From WHUA01 sp963711215 (GTDB lineage Bacteria; Pseudomonadota; Alphaproteobacteria; UBA8366), in the NCBI GenBank assembly GCA_963711215.1, contig CAVQDH010000013.1, positions 434,001-498,000 of the forward strand: a stretch of DNA of 64,000 nt, read 5' to 3'. The notes under the pieces were generated by a model that saw nothing but the letters and a program-made list of their open reading frames with translations, did no database searches and had not been told where the DNA came from. Every line of letters begins with the position of its first letter. Position 1 is the first letter of the stretch. Positions 7,845 to 16,949 of this stretch are shown in pieces. The position numbers were made by a program, and so were the translations under genes.

Positions 7845-9149
7845 AACCGCCGCTCAAGATCGCGCTCGCCGGGCTGGGGACGGTCGGCACGGGCACGCTG
7901 ACGCTTCTGTCGGCGCAGGCCGACCTGCTGGCGCAGCGCTGCGGCCGGCCGCTCCGCGTCACCGCCATATCGGCGCGTGACCGCAACCGCGACCGGGGCA
8001 TCGACCTCAAGCCCTATCGCTGGTTCGACGACGCGGTCGAGATGGCGTCGAAGGCCGACGCCGATGTCGTCGTCGAGCTGATCGGCGGCAGCGACGGGCC
8101 CGCGAAGGCGCTGACCGAGGCGGCGATCCGCGCCGGCCGCCACGTGGTCACGGCGAACAAGGCGATGATCGCGCTGCACGGCCAGGCGCTCGGCGCGGCC
8201 GCGGAAGAAGCGGGGGTTACGCTGGCCTACGAGGCGGCGGTCGCCGGCGCGGTGCCGGTCATCCGCGCGATCCGCGAAGGCCTCGCCGCCAACCGTATCA
8301 GCCGGCTGCACGGCATCCTCAACGGCACCTGCAACTACATCCTGACGACCATGCGCGAGACGGGCCGGGGCTTCGACGACGTGCTCGCCGACGCGCAGCG
8401 GCTCGGCTATGCGGAGGCCGATCCCAGCTTCGACATCGACGGCATCGACACCGCCCACAAGCTGGCGATCCTCGCCAGCCTGGCCTTCGGCACGCGGATC
8501 GATTTCGACGATACCTATCGTCGACGGCATCCGCCGGATCTCCGCCGTCGACATCGCCTTCGCCGGCGAGCTCGGCTACCGGATCAAGCTGCTCGGCACG
8601 GCCCTGGCCTGCGACGGCGGCCTTCAGCTCCGCGTCCACCCCGCGATGGTGCCGATGAATGCGCCGATCGCCTCGGTGGAAGGGGTGCTGAACGCCGTGG
8701 AGTGCGAGAGCGACTTCGCCGGCACGACCATGCTGGAAGGCCGCGGGGCCGGGGCGGGGCCGACCGCGTCGGCCGTGGCCGGGGACCTGATCGACATCGC
8801 CCATGGCCGCATGACGCCCCTTTACGGCGTGCCGGTGGTACGGCTGGCGCGGCTGCCCATCATACCAATGGAGCATCACATTGGGCCTTATTATGTAAGA
8901 TTGATGGTGTACGATAGGCCCGGCGTCTTCGCGGATGTGGCGGCGATTCTGCGCGATCACGAGATATCCATGGAGTTGGTCATTCAACGGTCGCGGTCGG
9001 CGACGGAGGCCGTGCCCGTCGTGCTTACCACGCACGAGACGCGGGAATCGGCCATGGTTGGCGCGCTGGCGGCGATCGGCGAGCTGCCGGCCGTCGCCGA
9101 GGCGCCGCACATGATCCGCATCGAGCAATTCGAGGCGGCCCGGCAATAG
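7841..9149 (+). CDS. hom: Homoserine dehydrogenase with C-terminal ACT domain (one frame break)
   Basis: NAD(P)H-dependent reduction of aspartate semialdehyde to homoserine, the branch point to threonine and methionine. The Rossmann motif GLGTVGTG is at residues 11-18, the catalytic-domain signatures HGILNGTCNYI and AVDIAFAGELGYRIKLLG follow, and the last 80 residues form an ACT domain (VYDRPGVFADVAAIL), implying feedback by threonine. The frame breaks near 8513; removing one C of the CC pair gives FDDTIVDGIRRIS, matching family length. The start ATG overlaps the aminotransferase stop by four bases, so translation is coupled. Confidence 0.95.
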
Positions 9150-9214
9150 GCACAAAGACGCGGTTCGAGCGTTCATCATGGGTTACTGAGAGAAGAGCGA
9201 GTTAGGGAGCGAAC

Positions 9215-10195
9215 ATGTCGAAACCGGCGATTATGGAACGGAATTTGGCGCTGGAAGCCGTCCGGGTGACGGAAGCGGCGGCCATCGCGGCGTCCCGCTG
9301 GATGGGGCGCGGCAACGAGAAGGCCGCCGACCAGGCCGCGGTCGACGCGATGCGCGAGGCGCTGAACGGTCTCGAGATCGACGGCACCGTCGTGATCGGC
9401 GAAGGCGAACGCGACGAGGCGCCGATGCTCTACATCGGCGAGACGGTCGGCGACGGCACCGGGCCGAAGCTCGACATCGCGCTCGATCCGCTGGAAGGCA
9501 CGACGATCACGGCGAAAGGCGGCAACAACGCCATGGCGGTCATGGCGATGGCGGACAAGGGCGGCTTCCTCAACGCGCCCGACGTCTACATGGACAAGAT
9601 CGGCATCGGCGGCGGGTTGCCGCAGGGCGTCGTCGATATCGACCGCTCGCCGGCCGAGAACCTGGCCTCGCTGGCCAAGGCGAAGGGCAAGACCATCAAC
9701 GACATGGTCGCCTGCATCCTCGACCGGCCGCGCCACGCCGACCTGATCAAGGCGGTGCGCGAGGCGGGCGCGCGTATCCAGCTCATCTCCGACGGCGACG
9801 TGTCGGGCGTGATCGCCACGGCGCAGCCGAACAGCGGCATCGACATCTATCTCGGCAGCGGCGGCGCGCCGGAGGGCGTGCTGGCGGCGGCCGCGCTGCG
9901 CTGCATCGGCGGCTTCTTCCAGGGCCGGCTGATCTTCCGCAACGACGACGAGAAGAAGCGCGCCAAGAACTACGGCATCACGGATTTCAATCGCAAATAC
10001 GACCTGCTCGATCTGGCGAAGGGCAATGTCATGTTCGCGGCGACCGGTGTCACCGACGGCGCCATGCTGCGCGGCGTCCGCTATTTCGCGGGCGGCATCG
10101 AAACCCACTCCATGGTGATGCGCTCGCGGACCGGCACGGTGCGCAAGATCGCCGCGACGCATAACATCGAGAGGAAGCCCTGGGCGTCGACCTAG
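9215..10195 (+). CDS. glpX: Class II fructose-1,6-bisphosphatase
   Basis: Metal-dependent hydrolysis of fructose 1,6-bisphosphate in gluconeogenesis. The 326 residues include the metal site LDIALDPLEGTT (Asp87, Asp91, Glu94), the upstream acidic motif GEGERDEAP and the C-terminal VRYFAGGIETHSMVMRS. It sits 65 bases after hom in the conserved hom-glpX-recJ order. Its stop codon region overlaps the proposed start of recJ, so the three genes are probably one transcript. Confidence 0.96.
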   Translation: MSKPAIMERNLALEAVRVTEAAAIAASRWMGRGNEKAADQAAVDAMREALNGLEIDGTVVIGEGERDEAPMLYIGETVGDGTGPKLDIALDPLEGTTITAKGGNNAMAVMAMADKGGFLNAPDVYMDKIGIGGGLPQGVVDIDRSPAENLASLAKAKGKTINDMVACILDRPRHADLIKAVREAGARIQLISDGDVSGVIATAQPNSGIDIYLGSGGAPEGVLAAAALRCIGGFFQGRLIFRNDDEKKRAKNYGITDFNRKYDLLDLAKGNVMFAATGVTDGAMLRGVRYFAGGIETHSMVMRSRTGTVRKIAATHNIERKPWAST

Positions 10196-11970
10196 GCGCG
10201 AAAAATCCGCCGGCCTTTCTGGGCGTCGAGCGATCCGTCCGCGGCAACAGGTGGGAGCTGGCCGAGGCGGATGAGCGGACGGGCCTCGCCATGGCCCAGC
10301 GCTTCGCCTTGCCCGAGATCATCGGCCGGCTCATGGCGGCGCGCGGCATCGACCTCGACGGCGTCGACGACTTTCTTCATCCGGCGCTGCGCCGCCAGCT
10401 TCCCGATCCGCGCCGCCTGAAGGACATGGACGCCGCCGCCGCGCGGCTGGCCGAGGCGGTGCAGGCGGGCGAGACGATCGGCGTGTTCGGCGATTACGAC
10501 GTCGACGGCGCCACCTCGTCGGCGCTGCTGAAGCGCTTCTTCGCCGCCGTCGGCGCGGCCGTCGAGATCTACATCCCCGATCGCATCATCGAAGGCTACG
10601 GCCCGAACCTGCCGGGGCTGCAGGCGCTGCAGCGCCACGGCGTGCGCGTGGCGGTGACGGTCGATTGCGGCATCACCGCTTATGAGCCGCTCGAGGCGGC
10701 GGCGAAAGGCGGGCTCGAGGTGATCGTCGTCGACCATCACGTGGCCGAGCCGCGGCTGCCGGTGGCGCGCGCGGTGGTCAATCCCAACCGGCTCGACGAC
10801 GACAGCGGGCAGGGGCAGCTCGCGGCGGTCGGCGTCGCCTATCTACTCGTCGTCGCGGTCAACCGGGCGCTGCGCGAGGCCGGCTGGTACAAGGCGCGGC
10901 CGGAGCCGGACCTGCTGCAATGGCTCGACCTCGTGGCGCTCGGCACGGTCTGCGACGTGGTGCCGCTGACCGGCGTCAACCGCGTGCTCGTCGCCCAGGG
11001 CCTGAAGATCATGGCGCGGCGCGGCAATTGCGGCCTGGCGGCGCTGGCGGACGTTGCCGGCGTGTCCGAGCCGCCGGACGCCTATCACGCCGGCTTCCTC
11101 CTGGGGCCCCGCGTCAACGCGGGCGGGCGGGTCGGCGAGGCCTGGCTCGGCGCGACGCTGCTGTCGACCGAGGATGCCGCCGCCGCGCGCGGCATGGCCG
11201 AGAAGCTCGACCGCTACAACCAGGAGCGCCGGGAGATCGAGGCCGCCTGCCTGGAGGCCGCGATCGAGCAGGTCGAGCAGGGCGGCGCCGCCGACGGCCT
11301 GGTCTACGCCTCGTCGGAAGGCTGGCATCCCGGCGTCATCGGCATCGTCGCCGGCCGCCTGCGGGAGCGATACAACCGCCCCGCCTGCGTGGTCGCGAAG
11401 GCGAACGGCATCGGCAAGGGCTCCGGGCGCTCGGTGCGCGGCGTCGATCTGGGCGCGGCGGTGCTGGCGGCGCGGCAGGCGGGCCTGCTGATCAACGGCG
11501 GCGGGCACCGCATGGCGGCCGGCTTCACGGTGGCCGAGGCGTCCGAGGCGGAATTCCGGGATTTTCTCGCGGCGCGGATAACCGAGGCGGTCGGGCCGGG
11601 CGGGCTGACGCCGACGCTGCGGCTCGACGGCGCGCTGCAGGCGGCTGCGGCGACGGCCGGGCTGCTCGAGGCGCTGGAGGCCCTGGCGCCCTTCGGCGCG
11701 GGCAATCCGAAGCCGCGCTTCGCGCTGCCCGCCTGCCGCATCCTCAAGGCCGACGTCGTCGGCGAGAACCACGTCCGCTGCTTCGTCGGCGGCGAGGGGC
11801 CGGGCCGGCTCAAGGCCATCGCCTTTCGCGCGGCCGGCGACGCGCTGGGCCCGGCGCTGCTGCAGTCGCGCGGGTTGCCGCTGCATCTGGCGGGCCAGCT
11901 CCGCCTCGACCGCTGGCAGGGACGCGACGAGGCGCAGCTCGTCATCGACGACGCCGCGCCGGTGGCGTAG
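10180..11970 (+). CDS. recJ: Single-stranded-DNA-specific exonuclease RecJ (probable CTG start)
   Basis: 5'-3' single-strand exonuclease of recombination and mismatch repair. The DHH core shows FGDYDVDGATS, VDCGIT and VVDHHVAEP; the DHHA1 region shows RVNAGGRVGEA and NGGGHRMAAGF. The first ATG in frame (10291) would remove FLGVERSVRGNRW, which RecJ proteins normally carry near their start. Between the in-frame stop at 10162-10164 and that ATG there is no ATG, GTG or TTG. CTG at 10180 has GAGAGGA six bases upstream, overlaps the end of glpX and gives a normal 596-residue protein. The alternative is a sequence error near the glpX stop. Confidence 0.93.
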   Translation: MGVDLGAKNPPAFLGVERSVRGNRWELAEADERTGLAMAQRFALPEIIGRLMAARGIDLDGVDDFLHPALRRQLPDPRRLKDMDAAAARLAEAVQAGETIGVFGDYDVDGATSSALLKRFFAAVGAAVEIYIPDRIIEGYGPNLPGLQALQRHGVRVAVTVDCGITAYEPLEAAAKGGLEVIVVDHHVAEPRLPVARAVVNPNRLDDDSGQGQLAAVGVAYLLVVAVNRALREAGWYKARPEPDLLQWLDLVALGTVCDVVPLTGVNRVLVAQGLKIMARRGNCGLAALADVAGVSEPPDAYHAGFLLGPRVNAGGRVGEAWLGATLLSTEDAAAARGMAEKLDRYNQERREIEAACLEAAIEQVEQGGAADGLVYASSEGWHPGVIGIVAGRLRERYNRPACVVAKANGIGKGSGRSVRGVDLGAAVLAARQAGLLINGGGHRMAAGFTVAEASEAEFRDFLAARITEAVGPGGLTPTLRLDGALQAAAATAGLLEALEALAPFGAGNPKPRFALPACRILKADVVGENHVRCFVGGEGPGRLKAIAFRAAGDALGPALLQSRGLPLHLAGQLRLDRWQGRDEAQLVIDDAAPVA

Positions 11971-12016
11971 AGAGCCGTCGGTCGCGATTTAAGCCGCTGT
12001 TATGAAAATCCTTTTC

Positions 12017-12125
12017 CCTCCCCCCTTGCGGGGGAGGGCGAGGGTGGGGGGTACACCAAGACGTCGTGCGATGCGTCGCCCCGGAAAGTCCCCCCCACCT
12101 AAATCCTCCCCCTCAAGGGGGGAGG
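12017..12125. repeat. Inverted C/G-tract element between recJ and flgE
   Basis: Two 35-base arms (12017-12051 and 12091-12125), each itself a small CCTCCCCC...GGGGGAGG hairpin, are inverted copies of one another with a few differences and a 39-base centre. This is a typical dispersed intergenic element of proteobacteria. No gene is seen from 11971 to 12250. Confidence 0.75.
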
Positions 12126-12146
12126 ACTTGGCAGCACGCCACCCGC

Positions 12147-12180
12147 AAAAAAAGGCCGGCGAATCGGGGGATCCGCCGGC
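12147..12180 (-). terminator. Rho-independent terminator of flgE
   Basis: On the minus strand a GCCGGCG/CGCCGGC stem is followed directly by seven T residues, 70 bases after the flgE stop. Confidence 0.85.
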
Positions 12181-12250
12181 AGGAGGGAGGCAACGGGTTC
12201 AACCCGCCGCCTGGAAGCCGCTTTGCAAGCCCTTAAGTCTCCAGGGGGAC

Positions 12251-13491
12251 TTAGGACTTCAACTGATAGGCGACGCGCGCCATGTCGTCGGCGACCGTGA
12301 AGGCGCGGGTCGCCGAGGCGTAGCTCTGCTGCGTCAGGATGAGCTTGCTGAACTCGGTCCCGAGATCCGTCGTCGATTCCTCGAGCGAGCTCGGCACGAA
12401 CTTGCCGAGGTCGCTTTGCGCCGCGTCGACCAGCGTGACGTCGCCGGCTTGCTCGGTCAGGGCGAAATGCGTGCCGTCGACCGGCTCGAGCTGGTTGGCG
12501 CTGGGCACGACGGCGAGCGGCAGCTTGTACAGCGCCCGCGTCTGGCCGTTGCTGAAGGTGCCGGAGAGGACGCCGTTCTGGTCGAAGGCGAGCGACACCA
12601 GCTGGCCCGAGGTGATGCCGTTCTGGCTGTAGCCCACCGTGGTGAACGGCGCGCCGAGCTCGCGCGTCGGGCTGAGATCGAGGGCCATCGTCGTCGCGCC
12701 GCCGGAGCCGTTGAAGGTCAGGCCGAGCGACTGCGACGTCGGCGACACGAGCGCGCCCGTCGCATCGAAGCTGAGGGTGGCGGTCGAGCCCGCGCTCACC
12801 GTGCCGTCGCTGACCGAGGCCACCATGTCCCAGGTATTGGGCGTCGCCGACTTGGTGAACTGGAGCGAGAGCGTGTGCTCCACGCCGAGCGCGTCGACGA
12901 CCGGCAGCGAGCCGGTGACGACGCTTCCCGCCGCATCGCCGGCCGGCAGCACCGCGTTGAACGACCCGGCGGTGGTCGCCACCGGATCGAACTGGGTGGA
13001 GGCGGTGTCGACGCGGATGGGCTTCAGCGAGGAGACGCTCGTGCCGGTGGTGAAATTGCCGTTCGCGTCCGCCTGCCAGCCGAGGACGTAGGCGCCGCTG
13101 GAGATCCGTCAGGTAGGTCTGATCGACGCCGCCGACTCTGGACGTTCGTGCCGACGAGCTGGCCGGCGCGGCTGAGCAGGTAGCTGCCGGAGCCGTCGAG
13201 CGCGGTGTTGCTGACCAGGAAGCCGCGGCCGTTGATGGCGACGTCGAACGCGCGCTGCGTCTGGGAGATCGTGCCCTGCTTGTCGATGAAGTTCTGTACC
13301 TGCGGATAGGTGCCGCCGTAGTAGGACGTGGTGCTGCTCGGGGATTGGGTCAGAAGCTCGCCGAAGCGGGTATCGGCCGCCTTGTAGCCCGGCGTCACCG
13401 AGTTGGCGATGTTGTCGCTGATCACCTTGAAGGCGGTCGAATCCGCGCGCATCGCCGCGACCGGGGGAGCGAAGAGATTGATGAAGGCCAT
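12251..13491 (-). CDS. flgE: Flagellar hook protein FlgE (two frame breaks)
   Basis: Hook structural protein. The N-terminal D0/D1 part has ISDNIANSVTPGYKAADTRF, the flagellar rod/hook signature, then QRAFDVAINGRGFLV. The Ser/Thr/Ala-rich middle corresponds to the exposed D2 region, and the C-terminal helix ILTQQSYASATRAFTVADD closes the fold. Two single-base breaks lie near 13094-13136; removing one C from each of two CC pairs gives NVRVGGVDQTYLTDLSGAYVLGW. The total of about 412 residues is normal. No other flagellar gene lies nearby, which is unusual because flgE normally sits with flgD or other hook genes. It has its own terminator, so it is a single-gene unit, perhaps part of a dispersed flagellar set. 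Confidence 0.9.
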
Positions 13492-13765
13492 TCCGAGCGC
13501 TTTCCGTCGGCCGTCCCGCGAGCACCCGGCGGCGGCGGGGAGGATACGCCGGCGCCGGGCGCCTTCATTGGGCGGCGGTTGCTTGCGGTCTTTATAAATG
13601 CAACGGGGATGCCAACCGGCGCCGTGGCCGGGCCGCCTTGGATTCCAAGGAGATGCGGGCCGTCCGGTCGGCGGCCGCGGGCGCCGGCCCGGTCCGGGCG
13701 GCAGAGATGGCCCGCGGCGGGGGCAGGAATTGCCGTGCGGCGGCGCTGCCGTCGCGCCGGCCTGT

Positions 13766-14093
13766 TTACTGGCAGACGCTTTCCACGGAATAGCGGCCGG
13801 TCTTGGGGTCGTAGACCTCCTGGTTCTTGCAGCCCGGAACCACGGTCGGGACCGGCTGGCGCGCATCCTGCGGCAGCTTGGGCGGCGCGCTGAGCGGGCA
13901 GGACGTGCTGTTGCAGATCGGCGGGATCTCGCTGCTGCTGGAGCAGACCGGGATCGACTTGCCGTTGAGGCAGCGGCAGCTGCACGAGGCTTCGGCGCTG
14001 CCGGCGACGGCGAGGCTCGCAAGCCCCGCGAGCGCGGCGAGGACGAGTGTCCGGGCGCGGGATCTTCGGGGAAAGGCGGAAAGGACGCTGCAT
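13766..14093 (-). CDS. Small secreted cysteine-rich protein (probable frame break near the start)
   Basis: Not recognised. A signal peptide (hydrophobic TLVLAALAGLASLAVAG, cleavage near AEA) is followed by CSCRCLNGK and a short mature region with nine cysteines in all, ending SVESVCQ; several disulfides are likely after export. The mature part has no start codon in its own frame. The ATG at 14091-14093, one frame away, gives MQRPFRLSPK and a complete signal peptide if one base is removed from a homopolymer near 14051-14064. The following 276 bases up to the tRNA show no gene. Function unknown. Confidence 0.6.
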
Positions 14094-14369
14094 CGGGTTT
14101 GCCTGTTTCTGGCCGGTTTCCCGGCGGTTCGCGTGCTCCACCCAGGGATATTGGGCCCTATCCGTGGCGATGAAAAGGCCCGCACGGCGGCGCAGAGGGG
14201 GACGCGGATGGGGACGGCGGGCGGCATCCGGGCGCATGCGGGGCAGGGCGGGCAGGGCGCGCGTGCGCCGGGCAGCCGCCGCCAGCCCGCCGCAAGCCGC
14301 CGGCCGGGGCCCCATTCGGCTTGACCTGAGCAGGCGCGCCCATTACATCTGCCGCCCGACGGCCACGCC

Positions 14370-14445
14370 GACCCCATCGTCTAGAGGCCTAGGACATCGG
14401 CCTTTCACGCCGGTAACACGGGTTCGAATCCCGTTGGGGTCGCCA
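14370..14445 (+). tRNA. tRNA-Glu (anticodon TTC)
   Basis: A 76-base cloverleaf. The acceptor stem GACCCCA pairs with TGGGGTC, the anticodon loop CTTTCAC carries TTC, the T-arm is GGTTCGAATCC, and 3' CCA is encoded at 14443-14445. Lower-G+C accessory sequence begins directly after it. Confidence 0.97.
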
Positions 14446-14534
14446 ACTTTCTTTTCACAATAAAATCAATTAGTTATTTTGCAGGAAAATATACGTAAAA
14501 ACACACGCTGTGCACATCTTGTGCCTACGCGTAA

Positions 14535-14834
14535 CTACTGCTTCCGGTCAACATTTGCGATTTTAATTTCCAGTTTCCTCAGCCCATCATTCATTTGGCT
14601 TAGATAGCGCTGGATATCTTGGCCGGTATGTCGTTCGATAAAGCTAACGCTGCTCGCGACTTTATTTAAATTTTGTTCCATAGCGGCAAATGTTCGATTC
14701 CACGGCAACCTAGCTTTCAATTCCCTTTCTATTGCCAAGAGACGCGTCACGATCAGGCCGCCAAACACCACGATCAAACCTGAAAATACCCAATCCTCAA
14801 CACCCATTCCGATCATACCCCCGCGTGCGAACAT
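14535..14834 (-). CDS. Small single-pass membrane protein with coiled-coil tail
   Basis: Not recognised. About 99 residues: one membrane helix near the N-terminus (WVFSGLIVVFGGLIVTRLL), then a charged, heptad-like cytoplasmic or periplasmic tail. ATGs at 14834, 14816 and 14807 are all possible and none has a good ribosome site, so the start is open. It is the first gene of the lower-G+C stretch after tRNA-Glu and is monocistronic. Confidence 0.5.
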   Translation of the reverse strand: MFARGGMIGMGVEDWVFSGLIVVFGGLIVTRLLAIERELKARLPWNRTFAAMEQNLNKVASSVSFIERHTGQDIQRYLSQMNDGLRKLEIKIANVDRKQ

Positions 14835-14915
14835 GAAAATGCGCTGCCCGCAGGCGAATGCCTCCGGCCATTAGCAAGCCAAGTTTTCTACGCCGTCGCT
14901 ATCCTCATCTAACCG

Positions 14916-15134
14916 CTACAATGAACCAATTATCTTCGCCCGCTGATCGCCATATTCCTGCTCGGATATGAGCCCCCGGTCTAAGAGGTTTTTAAGCTCT
15001 TTCAGCCTTTCCTCGACAGTACCGGCGCGCTGTTGCGATGGCGCGGCCGGCTGCCCTTTCGCGGCGAAGACCGGTTCCTTATACGATCCACGCTCTATGC
15101 GAGATACAGTGACGGTAACATTTAGTCTCTTCAA
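14916..15134 (-). CDS. Small SHOCT-domain protein
   Basis: A 72-residue protein whose last 35 residues form a SHOCT motif (EERLKELKNLLDRGLISEQE...), a short helical module usually found at the C-terminus of small membrane or secreted proteins, with oligomerisation as a suspected role. The start is a TTG overlapping the stop of the lipoprotein gene upstream by four bases (TTGA), so the two are translationally coupled. Confidence 0.7.
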   Translation of the reverse strand: MKRLNVTVTVSRIERGSYKEPVFAAKGQPAAPSQQRAGTVEERLKELKNLLDRGLISEQEYGDQRAKIIGSL

Positions 15135-15517
15135 ATAGATTGGATGGCCTCATAGAGTGATACATTCTTTGCGCGGCCCGAACCGGAGGAACCCGAGCCG
15201 GACACTTCGAAATAGAAACCCTCAACCGTCTCTCCGCTCTGGGTGATGCCTTTAGCTGGGATGACCAAGACTTGTTGGGTATAGGTATCGAGTACGAATC
15301 GGGTCCATGTGCTGTAGCCCTTCACCGGGCCATCGATTTCAGAAATCTTGCGGCCGGGCATAACCGTCGCCATCGCGTTATATGCAACTGCGAAAGCCTG
15401 CTCTTGGCCAATGCGGTAAATCGTATAGCCTTCGACACCCTCTTGCTTCGAAGTATCAAAGTGCGTCGAGCATGCGCTGAGCAGGATGGCCAGCACCAGC
15501 ATGCAAAGCTTTCTCAA
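15131..15517 (-). CDS. Small lipoprotein
   Basis: Not recognised. The N-terminus MLVLAILLSACSTHF is a lipoprotein signal with the lipobox LSAC. The mature part of about 110 residues has alternating hydrophobic strands and a Gly/Ser-rich stretch (SGSGSSGSG). I chose TTG at 15517 because GGGGAGG lies eight bases upstream; an internal ATG at the hydrophobic segment is the alternative. It is coupled to the SHOCT gene, and the pair may act together at the envelope. Confidence 0.65.
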   Translation of the reverse strand: MRKLCMLVLAILLSACSTHFDTSKQEGVEGYTIYRIGQEQAFAVAYNAMATVMPGRKISEIDGPVKGYSTWTRFVLDTYTQQVLVIPAKGITQSGETVEGFYFEVSGSGSSGSGRAKNVSLYEAIQSI

Positions 15518-15556
15518 TGCCGCGTCCTCCCCTCGGTTACAGCAACTCATAACCTG

Positions 15557-15757
15557 TTAGGACTTGCGGGTTAAGAAAGGATTGCAACCGGAGCTTCCGC
15601 CCTGGACGGCGCACGGCCCGCAATGTGCGATCAGCACGGCCACGCGCAGCACGGGGTTGTGGCCGCATCGATTGCACCAGCAGAAGACGCCCTCCACGTC
15701 GGGGGCCAGCGAGCCGAGCGTCGGCGGGGTCGGAGCGTCGTCGCGCATCGCGCGCAT
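15557..15757 (-). CDS. Possible small zinc-ribbon-like protein, perhaps truncated
   Basis: A 66-residue ORF with FCWCNRCGHN, a CxCxxC cluster resembling the first half of a zinc ribbon. The second Cys pair expected in such proteins is not in the usual place and the tail looks out of frame, so this may be a broken remnant. It is the only candidate between 15518 and 15937, where otherwise I see nothing. Confidence 0.3.
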   Translation of the reverse strand: MRAMRDDAPTPPTLGSLAPDVEGVFCWCNRCGHNPVLRVAVLIAHCGPCAVQGGSSGCNPFLTRKS

Positions 15758-15937
15758 CCGAACAGGGTGAGGGTGTTTCGTGCGAGAAAGGAATAGCCTG
15801 AACTCGAAGCCAGGTTGCGGTATCCGAATAGTGGGTACGCTACCGCTTGTGGCGATAACTCAAACTAGTCCTACGCCTAGCGGAGACTTCCCCAATAAAC
15901 TCCCAAAAAGATGGAACTTTGCAAGGTAAGGGAGCCG

Positions 15938-16610
15938 ATGGGGATCATATTCCGAAACGTGCTGATGGGCATCATCGTAACGAGTTGGCTGACCGCAGGG
16001 CAGGCCACAGCGGGCGTATTGCTCTACACTAACAGTGCATCGTTCGATGCGGCATCAACGACATCGGTATCCTCGAATTTTGAAGGGTTAACATCTACCT
16101 CCCTTGGCGGAAACCCGCTCGTGATTGATGGCGTAAGTTATCAAGCAACCGACGGCGTCGACGTCTGTGCCGCAAATTATTGCCTAGGCGGTCCTTTTGA
16201 TTTTGCGTTGTTGGTGTCAGCGGTCGGTAATCCGCTAACAATCGATGTTAGCGGTCTCAGTTCCGACGTCACGGCAATCGGTGGGCTATTCGGAAACGGA
16301 GATGGCGGGCCTTCCAATGCAACAATCTATGCCTACGGCGCTGGGAACGCTCTATTAGCGAGTTTCGCCGTCTCAGTCCTCGATATGGGCGCCGGCTCGG
16401 AGCACAGCTTCTTTGGGTTCACAACCACGGGCGGTGATGTGATTACGCGAACTCGTCTTCGACATGAACGGCCCTTATGAAGCTGTCGACAATATGCAGT
16501 TCGGCACCGTATCTCCGACGCCGCTTCCAGCTTCCCTTCCTCTCTTCCTCACTATGCTTGGCGGAATGGGCTTCCTGAAGTGGCGCAGGGATAAGCGACA
16601 GGCCGCTTAG
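15938..16610 (+). CDS. VPLPA-CTERM (exosortase-type) sorting-signal protein (one frame break)
   Basis: Exported protein of about 223 residues. It has a signal peptide ending near GQATA, a beta-rich Ser/Thr/Gly-rich body with a conserved NGPYEAVDNMQFG block, and a C-terminal tripartite sorting signal: TPLPASLPLF, a short hydrophobic helix and the basic end KWRRDKR. This is the PEP-CTERM/VPLPA-CTERM design recognised by exosortases. The frame breaks near 16451; removing one A of the AA pair gives VITRLVFDMNGPYEAVDN. The ATG at 15938 has AAGGGAG five bases upstream. No exosortase gene is in the window. Likely a surface or extracellular-matrix protein. Confidence 0.75.
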
Positions 16611-16614
16611 AGGG

Positions 16615-16899
16615 TCACTGCGCCGGCACCGCAACCTGCCCGGCCTTCCTGTTTAGGTCCTTCTGCATCTTGTCGAGCTTGCGCTGTACGAATTCGGGCG
16701 TCAGCTCGATACCATCAATCTTCTTTCCTGGTTTGCTCGGGAAAATTTTCAGCGTCAGCAATTCGCGGATGGCGGGATCATCCTTCTCCCGGCTGGTATA
16801 AATGCTCGATACGATGTCCGGGCCAAGGGCGCCCTCGCGGACGATCGGCTGCCCTAGAGCTGACCGCGCATAGCGGGAGCCCAAACCGCGCACTTCCAA
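16615..16899 (-). CDS. Hypothetical protein, possibly a C-terminal remnant
   Basis: Not recognised. Up to 94 charged residues containing PSKPGKKIDGIELTPEFV. The only starts are TTG at 16899 or a GTG shortly after; there is no ribosome site and a stop lies eight codons upstream of the TTG. It may be the tail of a lost longer gene. Confidence 0.35.
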   Translation of the reverse strand: MEVRGLGSRYARSALGQPIVREGALGPDIVSSIYTSREKDDPAIRELLTLKIFPSKPGKKIDGIELTPEFVQRKLDKMQKDLNRKAGQVAVPAQ

Positions 16900-16949
16900 C
16901 GGGATCCCGCTGACCCGGCGTCAATCGCCGTGGAGCCCGGCGGCAATTT

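Noticed and set aside
14370..16900. Complete integrative element at tRNA-Glu
   Set aside because: No integrase, excisionase or duplicated tRNA 3' end could be found, so only a composition shift is reported.
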